Shown: in pieces, positions 6,375 to 13,510 of the stretch
How the letters are laid out: each line of letters opens with the position of its first letter
Numbering within the stretch: position 1 is the stretch's first letter
The notes under the pieces: model-generated
The model's input: the letters and a program-made list of their open reading frames with translations, nothing else
Databases searched by the model: none
What the model was told of the DNA's origin: nothing
Source: an uncultured Hymenobacter sp.
Lineage (GTDB): Bacteria > Bacteroidota > Bacteroidia > Cytophagales > Hymenobacteraceae
Direction: 5' to 3'
Length of the DNA stretch: 13,571 nucleotides
NCBI GenBank assembly: GCA_937871705.1
Contig: CALMOO010000855.1
Location: forward strand, 1-13,571
Translations under genes and position numbers: made by a program

Positions 6375-7604
6375 ATGAATAAAAAGAAGATATTTAACGA
6401 CCCCGTGTACGGCTTCGTCACGGTGCCCACCGAGCTGCTGTTTGATTTAATTGAGCACCCGTACTTTCAGCGGCTGCGCCGGATTCAGCAGCTGGGACTC
6501 ACTAACTTCGTGTATCCAGGAGCGTTGCACACGCGCTTTCATCACGCGCTCGGGGCCATGCACCTCATGCAGCTGGCCCTGCGCACACTCAAGGACAAGG
6601 GCGTGAAGATTTCGGCGGCCGAAGGCGAAGCCGCCCAAATTGCCATTTTGCTGCACGACATAGGCCACGGCCCACTGTCGCACGCCTTGGAAACGGCTAT
6701 TTTTCAAGATGTTCCCCACGAACAGCTGTCGCTCTACCTCATGGAGCGGCTCAACGACCAGTTTCAGGGCAAGCTGAGCCTGGCCATTCAGATGTTTCAG
6801 GGCAGCTACGAGCGGGAGTTTTTTCACCAGCTCATCAGCTCGCAGCTCGATATGGACCGGCTCGACTACCTCAACCGCGACTCGTTCTACACCGGCGTAG
6901 AGGAGGGTAGGCCGGGTGCTGACCGCCTCATCAAGATGCTGCAAGTGGCTAACGACCGGCTCGTACTAGAAGAAAAAGCCGTGTACTCAGTCGAGAACTT
7001 CCTGGTGAGCCGGCGGCTGATGTACTGGCAAGTATATCTGCACAAAACCGTTACGAGCGCCGAGCAGATGGTTATCCGCGTGATGCAGCGCGCCCGCGAC
7101 CTGGCCCGTGCTGGCGTGGCCGTGTCGGGTAGCAGCTGCCTCACCTACTTCTTGGGCCGCGCCGTCACGCTGGCCGAATTTCAGCAAAACTCTAAGGTAC
7201 TGAGCCACTTCGTGGAGCTAGACGATACCGATATTTGGGCAGCCATCAAATCCTGGACTTCGCACGAAGACAAAGTCTTGAGCTTCTTAGCCAAAAGCTT
7301 ACTTAATCGGCAGCTCTTCAAAATCGTCATTCGCTCCGAGCCTTATGAGGAAGAATTCCAGTTGGGTATTGTGGAGCTTATTGCCGAGAGCTTTCAGCTG
7401 TCGCTGGACGACGCGCGGCAGCTGATGATAACCGGCAAGCTCAGCAACACCGCTTACGACTCTAACAGCCAGGAAACCATTGACATCCTAACTAAGCTGG
7501 GCAAGGTAGTAAACGTAACGGAGGCGTCCGACTTACCTAATATCCGGGCTTTGAGCCAGAAGGTGCAGAAGTATTACATCTGCTACCCCAAGGAAATACT
7601 TTAA
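6375..7604 (+). CDS. HD-domain phosphohydrolase, SAMHD1/dGTPase-like
   Basis: A 409-residue cytoplasmic protein of the HD superfamily (COG1078-like). The N-terminal motif FNDPVYGFVTVP and FQRLRRIQQLG precede the metal site: RFHHALGAMH with His56/57, LLHDIGHGPLSH with His94-Asp95, and LDMDRLDYLNRDS with Asp159/Asp161. These correspond to the H...HD...D set of dNTP triphosphohydrolases, so a nucleotide or nucleic-acid phosphohydrolase activity is likely; the substrate is unknown. The ATG at 6375 is chosen because homologous sequence begins MNKKKIFNDP; the 20 residues in front of it (from GTG 6315) run through the leader hairpin and look non-coding. From memory, an HD gene is often found beside porX in Bacteroidota, commonly followed by lpxD; here dnaA follows in the opposite direction instead. 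A hairpin terminator ends the gene. Confidence 0.9.
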   Translation: MNKKKIFNDPVYGFVTVPTELLFDLIEHPYFQRLRRIQQLGLTNFVYPGALHTRFHHALGAMHLMQLALRTLKDKGVKISAAEGEAAQIAILLHDIGHGPLSHALETAIFQDVPHEQLSLYLMERLNDQFQGKLSLAIQMFQGSYEREFFHQLISSQLDMDRLDYLNRDSFYTGVEEGRPGADRLIKMLQVANDRLVLEEKAVYSVENFLVSRRLMYWQVYLHKTVTSAEQMVIRVMQRARDLARAGVAVSGSSCLTYFLGRAVTLAEFQQNSKVLSHFVELDDTDIWAAIKSWTSHEDKVLSFLAKSLLNRQLFKIVIRSEPYEEEFQLGIVELIAESFQLSLDDARQLMITGKLSNTAYDSNSQETIDILTKLGKVVNVTEASDLPNIRALSQKVQKYYICYPKEIL

Positions 7605-7610
7605 CTAAAT

Positions 7611-7640
7611 AAGAAAGGAGTAGCCATCAGCTACTCCTTC
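7611..7640. terminator. Terminator shared by the HD gene and dnaA
   Basis: Arms AAGGAGTAGC (7615-7624) and GCTACTCCTT (7630-7639) form a 10-bp stem with loop CATCA. The right side continues CTTCTTCATTT and the left side is preceded by TAAATAAGA, giving weak T-rich flanks on both strands. It overlaps closely the dnaA stop (7642-7644) and lies just after the HD stop. Confidence 0.65.
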
Positions 7641-7641
7641 T

Positions 7642-9198
7642 TCATTTAACCACGAACTTCTTGCGCAGCTCGGTAATTTGCTCCCGGAATTTTTTATCTG
7701 AATCGACCAAATCAGAGACTGTCTGCGCCGAGTGAATAACTGTGGCGTGGTCGCGGCCGCCGAAATGGTAGCCGATGGTTTTCAAGGAATGGCTGGTGTG
7801 CTCCTTAGTGAAATACATGGCCACTTGTCGGGCCGTAACTATCTCTTTTTTACGGGTTTTCTCCTTCAGCAACGCCACTGGCACACCGAAGTAATCGGCC
7901 ACAGTTTTCTGAATGAAATCGACGTTTACCTCCGCCTCTACCTCCTCAATGATATGGCGTAGGGCACCTTTAGCCATTTCGAGGTCGATATCGCGACGGG
8001 TTAAGACGCTCTGAGCCAGCAGGGTAGTAAGCACACCTTCCAACTCGCGCACGTTGGTCGGCACGGAGTGGGCCAGGTACTCGACTACCTGCGGAGCGAT
8101 TTCCATGCCGTCCTGCTGGGCCTTGTTCTGGATGATGGCGATGCGCGTCTCAAAATCCGGGCTTTGCACGTCAGCTGTGAGGCCCCACTTGAAGCGCGAG
8201 AGCAGCCGGTCTTCGAGCCCGCTTAACTCGCGCGGAGGCCGGTCGCTGGTCATCACAATCTGACGGCCGCCCTGGTGCAAGTGGTTGAAGATGTGGAAGA
8301 ACATCTCCTGAGTTTTGCCTTTATTAGCCAGAAACTGCACGTCGTCGAGGATGAGCACGTCGACGAGCAGGTAAAAGTTGGCGAAGTCCTGCACAGCGTT
8401 GCGCTGCAGGCTTTCGATAAACTGGTTGGTAAACTTCTCGGCCGACACGTAGAGCACGAACTTCTCGGTGTTGGTGGCCTTGATGTGGTTGCCGATGGCC
8501 TGCACCAAGTGCGTTTTGCCGAGCCCTACCCCCCCATACACCATTAGGGGGTTGAAGGCCGTTGTGCCAGGCTTGTTGGCCACGGCGAGGCCAGCCGAGC
8601 GCGCCAGGCGGTTGCAGTCGCCTTCCACGTAGTTCTCAAAAGTATACGTGGTGTTGAGCTGCGACGGCACGATGTTGCGGTCCATCGTTTTGGCCGCGTC
8701 AAAGGGGTTGCGCAGGGTGTTGGCGGCCTGGGCCTGAGCGGCCGTAGCGGTGTTGCCGCCGGGCACCAAATGGCGCGCGGGCGGTGCCCCAGTGTGGCGG
8801 CCGGGGCCGGTATTGTGCGAAGCCGTACCCGTTGTGAAAGGGCGGCCTTCGCCGTAGGAGCGGCTTTCGGCAGCGGGCGTGCCGGGCGCGGCCTTGCGAG
8901 CGGGCGGCAGGTGCATGGCCTTGGGCGGCGCCTGGGCATTGCCTTGGTCAACGACTACGCTGTACTCAAGGCGGCCCTCGGGGCCAAGCTCCTGATAAAT
9001 CGCGCGCTTTAACTCCTCAACGTAGTGCTCTTCGAGAAATTCGTAGAAGTAAACGCTTGGAACCTGGATGGTGAGCACCTTGCCTTGCAGCTCGACGGGC
9101 GCAATGGGGTCGAACCAGGTACGGAAGCTTTGTTCCCCCACCTCCGTGCGGATAACGCGCAGGCAGTTAGCCCAAACGGAGCGGAAATCCTGCGACAT
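7642..9198 (-). CDS. dnaA: Chromosomal replication initiator DnaA
   Basis: The ATP-dependent initiator of chromosome replication, 518 residues. Domain I (about 1-85) starts SVWANCLRVIRTEVGEQSFRTWF. Domain II is a long Ala/Pro/Gly-rich linker (about 86-178), longer than the E. coli one. Domain III, the AAA+ core (about 180-405), has Walker A GGVGLGKTH with Lys228, Walker B LILDD with Asp285-Asp286, sensor 1 MTSDRPP, the arginine finger in SRFKWGL and sensor 2 NVRELEG with Arg384. Domain IV ends with the helix-turn-helix signature GGRDHATVIHS (480-490), which binds DnaA boxes. The ATG at 9198 gives the normal N-terminus. Upstream, an imperfect -7 box is seen (CAAATTTG, rc strand about 9290). 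No DnaA-box cluster or AT-rich unwinding region flanks the gene, so the origin appears to lie elsewhere, as is common in this phylum. Confidence 0.98.
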   Translation of the reverse strand: MSQDFRSVWANCLRVIRTEVGEQSFRTWFDPIAPVELQGKVLTIQVPSVYFYEFLEEHYVEELKRAIYQELGPEGRLEYSVVVDQGNAQAPPKAMHLPPARKAAPGTPAAESRSYGEGRPFTTGTASHNTGPGRHTGAPPARHLVPGGNTATAAQAQAANTLRNPFDAAKTMDRNIVPSQLNTTYTFENYVEGDCNRLARSAGLAVANKPGTTAFNPLMVYGGVGLGKTHLVQAIGNHIKATNTEKFVLYVSAEKFTNQFIESLQRNAVQDFANFYLLVDVLILDDVQFLANKGKTQEMFFHIFNHLHQGGRQIVMTSDRPPRELSGLEDRLLSRFKWGLTADVQSPDFETRIAIIQNKAQQDGMEIAPQVVEYLAHSVPTNVRELEGVLTTLLAQSVLTRRDIDLEMAKGALRHIIEEVEAEVNVDFIQKTVADYFGVPVALLKEKTRKKEIVTARQVAMYFTKEHTSHSLKTIGYHFGGRDHATVIHSAQTVSDLVDSDKKFREQITELRKKFVVK

Positions 9199-9317
9199 GA
9201 GGTGAAGAAAAAAGCCGGGTGAGCGGCCGATGGCGGCGGAAAAATACGAATTAAACCAAGCCGCATACGTTGCCGGACGGGCGCGGGGGGAACAAATTTG
9301 CGCATAAACCCGCAGAC

Positions 9318-9354
9318 AAAAAAGCCGGTAAAAGCTTGCTTATGTCGGGCTTTT
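9318..9354 (-). terminator. Terminator after the metallophosphatase gene
   Basis: Read on the - strand, AAAAGCC (9354-9348) pairs with GGCTTTT (9326-9320), followed by further T down to 9318. The stem overlaps the stop codon of the metallophosphatase gene (9353-9355) and separates this unit from dnaA. The loop is long (about 21 nt), so it is a moderate terminator. Confidence 0.6.
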
Positions 9355-10282
9355 AACAGGTAGCCCCTACGGGCAACACGAGCGCGCTGGTAGCACGCAC
9401 CGGGCGGGCACCGCGCCGCAATTCATAGTCGATGCGGCCAAGGTTGATTCCGGACCAGCCCACTTGGTTAATGAGCGTCACGTGGCCGTTGGGGCCGGTT
9501 ATGGGCTCGGGAGCGGGCATAAACGTGTGGGTATGGCCGCCCAAAATCAGGTCGATGCCACCGACTTGAGCAGCGAGTTTTCGGTCGTCAATTTTTTCGC
9601 TTTCGTACTTATAGCCGAGGTGCGAGAGGCAGATTACCATGTCGCAGCGCTCGTGCTGGCGCAGCAGCTGCACCTGAGCTTTGGCGATGGCCACGGGGTC
9701 GAGGTACTTGGTGGCGCCAAAGTTTTTGTCGGCTACCAGGCCTTTTAGTTCGAGGCCAATGCCGAAGACGCCGATGCGAGCGCCCGCTTTTTCAAACACT
9801 TTGTAAGGCTGAAAACGGCTGGCCAGCGGCGTGCCGCTGAAGTCGTAATTGGCGCTAAGAAACGGAAAACCGGCGTTGGGCAGCTGCTTTTGCAAGCCTT
9901 CGAGGCCGTTGTCGAAGTCGTGGTTGCCGAAGGTGGAAGCATCGTACTTCATGCGGCTCATGAGCTTGTATTCGAGCTCGCCCTGAAAGAAGTTGAAATA
10001 CGGCGTGCCCTGCCAGATATCGCCCGAGTCGAGCAGCAGTACGTTGGGCTCCTGGTGGCGTACGCTGTCGATGAGGGCCTCGCGCCGGGCCATGCCGCCG
10101 AGTCCGGCCCACTGCGGCGCATTGTCGGGAAAGGGCTCGATGCGCGAGTGCATATCGTTAGTATGCAGAATAACAAGTTTAGCCGGGCCGCTGGCGGCTT
10201 CGGCTAGCAGGCTGGGGCCGAGCAGGCTCAGGCTGGCAGTGCCGAGCAGGGATTTCTGAAGAAAGTCGCGACGGGTTGTCAT
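9353..10282 (-). CDS. Tat-exported metallophosphatase, N-terminal half of a 5'-nucleotidase
   Basis: Periplasmic calcineurin-like phosphoesterase of 309 residues. The N-terminus MTTRRDFLQKSLLGTASLSLLG is a twin-arginine signal (Arg4-Arg5, Phe7, Leu8), so the protein is exported folded. The two-metal site of UshA-type nucleotidases is complete: HTNDMHS with Asp43 and His45, DSGD with Asp88, FGNHDFDNG with Asn120-His121, His221 in LSHLG, and GGHTH with His250 and His252. The protein stops where the C-terminal 5'-nucleotidase domain would begin; that domain is in the gene directly upstream in the same direction. The two products probably act together on nucleotides or on other phosphate esters, for phosphate or nucleoside scavenging. 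Alone, the metallophosphatase could be a broad phosphodiesterase. Start ATG is the last unit of a heptamer run described separately. Confidence 0.92.
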   Translation of the reverse strand: MTTRRDFLQKSLLGTASLSLLGPSLLAEAASGPAKLVILHTNDMHSRIEPFPDNAPQWAGLGGMARREALIDSVRHQEPNVLLLDSGDIWQGTPYFNFFQGELEYKLMSRMKYDASTFGNHDFDNGLEGLQKQLPNAGFPFLSANYDFSGTPLASRFQPYKVFEKAGARIGVFGIGLELKGLVADKNFGATKYLDPVAIAKAQVQLLRQHERCDMVICLSHLGYKYESEKIDDRKLAAQVGGIDLILGGHTHTFMPAPEPITGPNGHVTLINQVGWSGINLGRIDYELRRGARPVRATSALVLPVGATC

Positions 10283-10308
10283 TTAACAATTAACATTTAG
10301 CATTTAAC
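10280..10308 (-). repeat. Four imperfect AT-rich heptamers ending in a start codon
   Basis: Read on the - strand the stretch is TTAAATG, CTAAATG, TTAATTG, TTAAATG in direct succession, the last ATG being the start codon of the metallophosphatase gene. It makes the translation start region AT-rich and unstructured. Because the unit is 7 nt, each ATG or TTG falls in a different frame. Confidence 0.6.
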
Positions 10309-10350
10309 ACTCGGCAAAGAACAGTTATCACCAACTACTTAGCAGGGCAT

Positions 10351-10370
10351 AGGCGGCAAAACTGCCGCCT
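10351..10370. other. Hairpin between the two 5'-nucleotidase genes
   Basis: AGGCGGCA (10351-10358) and TGCCGCCT (10363-10370) form a perfect 8-bp stem with loop AAAC. It lies in the 123-bp gap between the C-domain gene and the metallophosphatase gene, both on the - strand. There is no T tract on either side. It may be an mRNA-stabilising or attenuating structure; otherwise the gap shows only the AT-rich repeat. Confidence 0.45.
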
Positions 10371-10405
10371 GACTAGGAGCCCCGTTAAGTATTACCTGAG
10401 ACTTG

Positions 10406-11173
10406 TTAAATGACCTTCACTCTGCCTTCAATTTGGGCCGTGACGGGCTGGCCGGCTTTGGTGAGGGCGCGGATGTGGTCGGCGATGGCGGTGCGCAGCA
10501 GCAGGCCGGTGTGGCGCGGCACTACGGCTTTCAGGAAATCCATGTTGTCGCCGCCGCCCGCGAGGTAGTCCGAGATGGCGATACTGTAGCTGCGGGCCGG
10601 GTCGAAGGGCTGGCCGCCAATGCGAATGTCGTGCGGGTGGCCATCGGCGCCTACCTCGTAGGTAGCGCCCGACACGGCCATGCGCACCTTGGCGGCGAAC
10701 TCGAAGAGCTGCTGCACCACTGGGCCGGGCGCATCGAGCACCATCAGCTCGTTCTCAAAAGGCATGAGCTCGAATACGTTGCCTAAAGTTATGGGCCCGG
10801 CCGGCAGCTCGGTGCGCATGCCCCCATTGGTCATCACGCCCAAGGCCACGGGCTGACCCAAGGCTTTGGCCGCGGCGGTGCGCTGCAAATCGGCCACGAA
10901 ATTGACGATGAGGTTTTCGCCGGGCTTCTTGGTGAGGGCAACGGGGGCGGTGCCCAGCACTTCCTGCATCTGGGCCAGCACTTTGTCGTGGTAGGGCTTG
11001 ATGAAGTCGGCGGCGGCGGCATCGGGGGGTAGGGCGTTGCCTACGGGCTGGCTGGTGGCGCTGGGTAGGTGGGCCGTAGCTACGAGCGGGGCGCGCTGGC
11101 AGGCCGTGGCCAACGTGAGCACCAATAGGACAGCGGCAATAGGACGAAAAAAGGGCATCATACGTAAAAACAT
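10406..11173 (-). CDS. Lipoprotein, C-terminal substrate domain of a 5'-nucleotidase
   Basis: A 255-residue lipoprotein consisting of a 5'-nucleotidase C-terminal domain. The N-terminus MMPFFRPIAAVLLVLTLATAC is a lipoprotein signal with lipobox LATAC (Cys25 counting from 11173). The domain shows NGGMR with Asn116 and Arg120, the counterpart of NGGGIR in UshA, then PFENELMVLD and YLAGGGDNMDF near residues 203-213, the nucleoside-binding loop. It has no metal site of its own and needs the metallophosphatase made by the next gene. Anchoring of this half to the envelope would hold the pair at the membrane. Start choice is uncertain: ATG at 11173, 11161 or 11158. With the predicted promoter at 11189-11196 the two inner ATGs give a more usual leader. 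Confidence 0.88.
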   Translation of the reverse strand: MFLRMMPFFRPIAAVLLVLTLATACQRAPLVATAHLPSATSQPVGNALPPDAAAADFIKPYHDKVLAQMQEVLGTAPVALTKKPGENLIVNFVADLQRTAAAKALGQPVALGVMTNGGMRTELPAGPITLGNVFELMPFENELMVLDAPGPVVQQLFEFAAKVRMAVSGATYEVGADGHPHDIRIGGQPFDPARSYSIAISDYLAGGGDNMDFLKAVVPRHTGLLLRTAIADHIRALTKAGQPVTAQIEGRVKVI

Positions 11174-11188
11174 CGGGCAGCAGGATTA

Positions 11189-11196
11189 CAAAAGTA
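11189..11196 (-). promoter_or_regulatory. Candidate -7 box for the 5'-nucleotidase genes
   Basis: On the - strand the sequence is TACTTTTG, an exact TAnnTTTG match, with transcription predicted near 11182. No TTG is found at the expected -33 spacing. It lies in the 130-bp gap between divergent genes, opposite the box for mutA. Confidence 0.4.
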
Positions 11197-11258
11197 CGGT
11201 TACCTTCCTTAACAGGGCTACTTAAAAGGCTCGCATCAGCCCATACCGGCCGGGGAGG

Positions 11259-11266
11259 TATCTTTG
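11259..11266 (+). promoter_or_regulatory. Candidate -7 box for mutA
   Basis: TATCTTTG is identical to the -7 box of the aminotransferase promoter at 3181. Transcription would begin near 11273, about 30 nt before the mutA ATG, the same leader length as at the aminotransferase. No -33 TTG is seen. Confidence 0.45.
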
Positions 11267-11303
11267 AGCGGGGCGAGGCGCCTGGTATTTTATCGCTTTT
11301 TTT

Positions 11304-13103
11304 ATGTCTGATACGCCTCCGGTCGCACCGGTTTCATTTCCCGAGTTTTCGCCCGTGACCACGGTGCAGTGGCAGGCGCAGCTGGTCCGCGAACTCAAGG
11401 GCGCCGACCCGGCGAGCTTGCGCTGGACACTGCCTGATGGCATAGTGGCCGAGCCCTTCTACCACCGCGAAGCGTTGACAGAGCTAGGCGGGCCGCCGCC
11501 TCCCCTACCCCCCCGCCCCGCGCCATGCCGCAACGTGGTGGCCCTCACGGTGCCGGCCGGTACTGATGGCCGCTTGCAGATAGAGCAGGGCGCGGACGCC
11601 TTGGCTCGCGGAGCCGATGGCCTGCACTTTGTCCTTAGTGGCGACCCCTCTGCTTTTGCCGTGACGGCGCTGGCCGACCGCTTACCCTTGGCTAGCACTT
11701 GGGTAGGCTATACCGTAACACAAAACCCTGACCACCTGCTGCAAGAGCTAAGCGAAGCCAACGCCGAAGGGCCGCTAACAGGCTTCCTGCGCTTTGCACC
11801 CACTATGGTGCCGGAGGGGGCCGAGCTGGGGCTATTTCGGGCGGGGCTGCGCCGGTGCCTAGCGCTAACGCAGGGCTGGACAGCATTTCGGGTACTGGCC
11901 GTGAATGGGGCTTATTTTGGCAACCGGGGGGCCACGCTTACGCAGCAGCTGGCTTTTAGCCTGAGCACGGCCGCCGCCATGATGGTTGAGCTGCCTGATG
12001 AAGAAAGCGGCATTTCGGCGGCCGACGTGGCGCGCAATTTTCACCTCGACTTTGCCATCGGGCCTAGCTACTTCCCCGAAATAGCGCGGCTGCGCGCCGC
12101 CCGGCGGCTGTGGGCCACACTGCTGCATGCCTTTGGGCTGCCGGTGGAGGGCGCCGTTACGCTGCCCATCTATGCCACTACCTCCACCTGGACGCAGACT
12201 ACTCTCGATGCGCACACCAACCTGCTGCGCCACACCACGGAGGCCATGAGCGCGGTGCTAGGCGGGGCCGATTCAATTCAGGTAGCCGCCTTCGACTGCT
12301 TGTTTCAGCCGCAAAATGAATTTAGCGCGCGCCTCGCGCGCAACGTGCCGGTTATTCTGAGCCAGGAAGCCCACCTCGACTGGGTGGCCGACCCCGCGGC
12401 GGGCTCCTATTTCATTGAAACCCTGACCGATGAGCTGGCCCGCGCCGCCTGGGCCGAGTTTCAGGCCCTCGAAGCCCAGGGCGGGATGCTTAAGGCGCGC
12501 AGCCGGGCGCTGGAGGCCGTGAGCCAAGCGGGACTCGATAAGTTTAAGCGCATTGCCACTGGCCAGGACGTGGTGGTGGGCACCAATCGCTTCCAGAACC
12601 TGAACGAGAAATTTGACTTTCAGCCCAAGCTGCTGCTGCGCTCACGCGAGTTCGACACCACCCGGGCAACTTACCCCAGCGAAGTGCTGCGCTTGGCCAC
12701 GGCCCTGCACTTCGAGCGACGCTCCAATAAAGACAAGCACGCTACGCTGGTGCTGCTTGGCGGGGCCAGGGTGAACGAGGATATTGCCGATGCTTTTTGG
12801 CACGTGCTGCACCCCAGCCAGCCCAGTGCCCAAGCACCGATGCCCGATGTAGCGCCCGATTCTTACTCGGTGCTGTTTTCCAAGCCCGAGGAAGCGACCC
12901 TGATGTACGCTACCCCCTCCCAGTTCGACCAGCTGGCGCGGGTGGTGCAGCAGGTGCAACCCGGCCATTTATTTGATATTCCGTCGCTTATCACCTCAGA
13001 CCTGGCCACGCTGCTGGAGGCTGTGCGCGTGTTTGGGTTTAAAGAGTTTGTGATGGAAGGTCATCGCACCGAGGAGGTGCTGGCGCGGCTGCAGGGGCGG
13101 TAG
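11304..13103 (+). CDS. mutA: Methylmalonyl-CoA mutase small (beta) subunit
   Basis: Non-catalytic partner of the adenosylcobalamin-dependent mutase that interconverts succinyl-CoA and (R)-methylmalonyl-CoA in propionate metabolism. The 599-residue protein begins with the small-subunit N-terminus FPEFSPVTTVQWQAQLVREL, has the mutase barrel region with LLRHTTEAMSAVLGGADSIQV (307-327), FDCLFQ, SQEAHLDWVADPAAGSYFIE (353-372) and ends in a reduced Rossmann-like domain (about 470-599). The DxHxxG cobalamin motif of the large subunit is absent, as expected of the beta chain. Length is a little short of the 620-640 often seen. A proline run (PPPPLPPRPAP, 64-74) lies in the N-terminal part. The large-subunit gene mutB starts 407 bp downstream, an unusually wide gap filled by a low-GC broken frame. 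Confidence 0.94.
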   Translation: MSDTPPVAPVSFPEFSPVTTVQWQAQLVRELKGADPASLRWTLPDGIVAEPFYHREALTELGGPPPPLPPRPAPCRNVVALTVPAGTDGRLQIEQGADALARGADGLHFVLSGDPSAFAVTALADRLPLASTWVGYTVTQNPDHLLQELSEANAEGPLTGFLRFAPTMVPEGAELGLFRAGLRRCLALTQGWTAFRVLAVNGAYFGNRGATLTQQLAFSLSTAAAMMVELPDEESGISAADVARNFHLDFAIGPSYFPEIARLRAARRLWATLLHAFGLPVEGAVTLPIYATTSTWTQTTLDAHTNLLRHTTEAMSAVLGGADSIQVAAFDCLFQPQNEFSARLARNVPVILSQEAHLDWVADPAAGSYFIETLTDELARAAWAEFQALEAQGGMLKARSRALEAVSQAGLDKFKRIATGQDVVVGTNRFQNLNEKFDFQPKLLLRSREFDTTRATYPSEVLRLATALHFERRSNKDKHATLVLLGGARVNEDIADAFWHVLHPSQPSAQAPMPDVAPDSYSVLFSKPEEATLMYATPSQFDQLARVVQQVQPGHLFDIPSLITSDLATLLEAVRVFGFKEFVMEGHRTEEVLARLQGR

Positions 13104-13130
13104 GTTTTAGTTATTGATTGCTAAGTACCT

Positions 13131-13475
13131 ATGAATTCCTTTAAGCGAAAGATAATACAAACTCCCATCAAGGATTTTCAGCTTGGAAACAACCTAGATA
13201 GTTATAGGAGGGAGAAATGACTAACTAAAGAAGCTACAGAAGCTATTCTTCAGATTGAGCCCATTCGATTTGCAGTTGCTGACGTTGGGCACTACTTAGA
13301 AATAATTGATGCCGCGCAATGCTTTAAGTTTTGGAAATCGGAAGTTGAATAGCACCTGGCAGACGCGCCGGGAGGGGCTCGTTTGGAAGATTACCCTGAT
13401 GAATACCTGTACTTCGCTAGCCAGTGGACAGCCGAGGGGTTAAGCCCCATTATTTTGCTTGAGAAGCAACATTGA
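13131..13475 (+). pseudogene. Low-GC hypothetical gene broken by two in-frame stops
   Basis: One reading frame of 115 codons runs from ATG 13131 to TGA 13473-13475, interrupted by TGA at codon 30 (13218) and TAG at codon 74 (13350). Reading through gives a soluble protein-like sequence: FAVADVGHYLEIIDAAQCFKFW in the middle and DYPDEYLYFASQW, then PIILLEKQH at the end. The same frame is kept throughout, and it reads as coherent protein, so this looks like a recently inactivated gene and not random sequence. I do not recognise the family; small accessory or immunity-like proteins of Bacteroidota have similar Glu/Trp-rich ends, but this is only an impression. GC content from 13141 to 13500 is about 43% by hand count, against roughly 55-65% in mutA. 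It sits between mutA and mutB, which are normally adjacent. A sequencing error could explain one stop, hardly two. Confidence 0.6.
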
Positions 13476-13510
13476 TTGAGATAATTCCTTGCAAATAATT
13501 TGTATTTAGT

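Noticed and set aside
8544..8951. Pro/Arg/Thr-rich frame inside dnaA
   Set aside because: Frame shadow of the Ala/Pro-rich linker of DnaA; no independent support.
9199..9317. Replication origin next to dnaA
   Set aside because: The gap holds no recognisable DnaA boxes and no AT-rich stretch. dnaA is often away from the origin in Bacteroidota.
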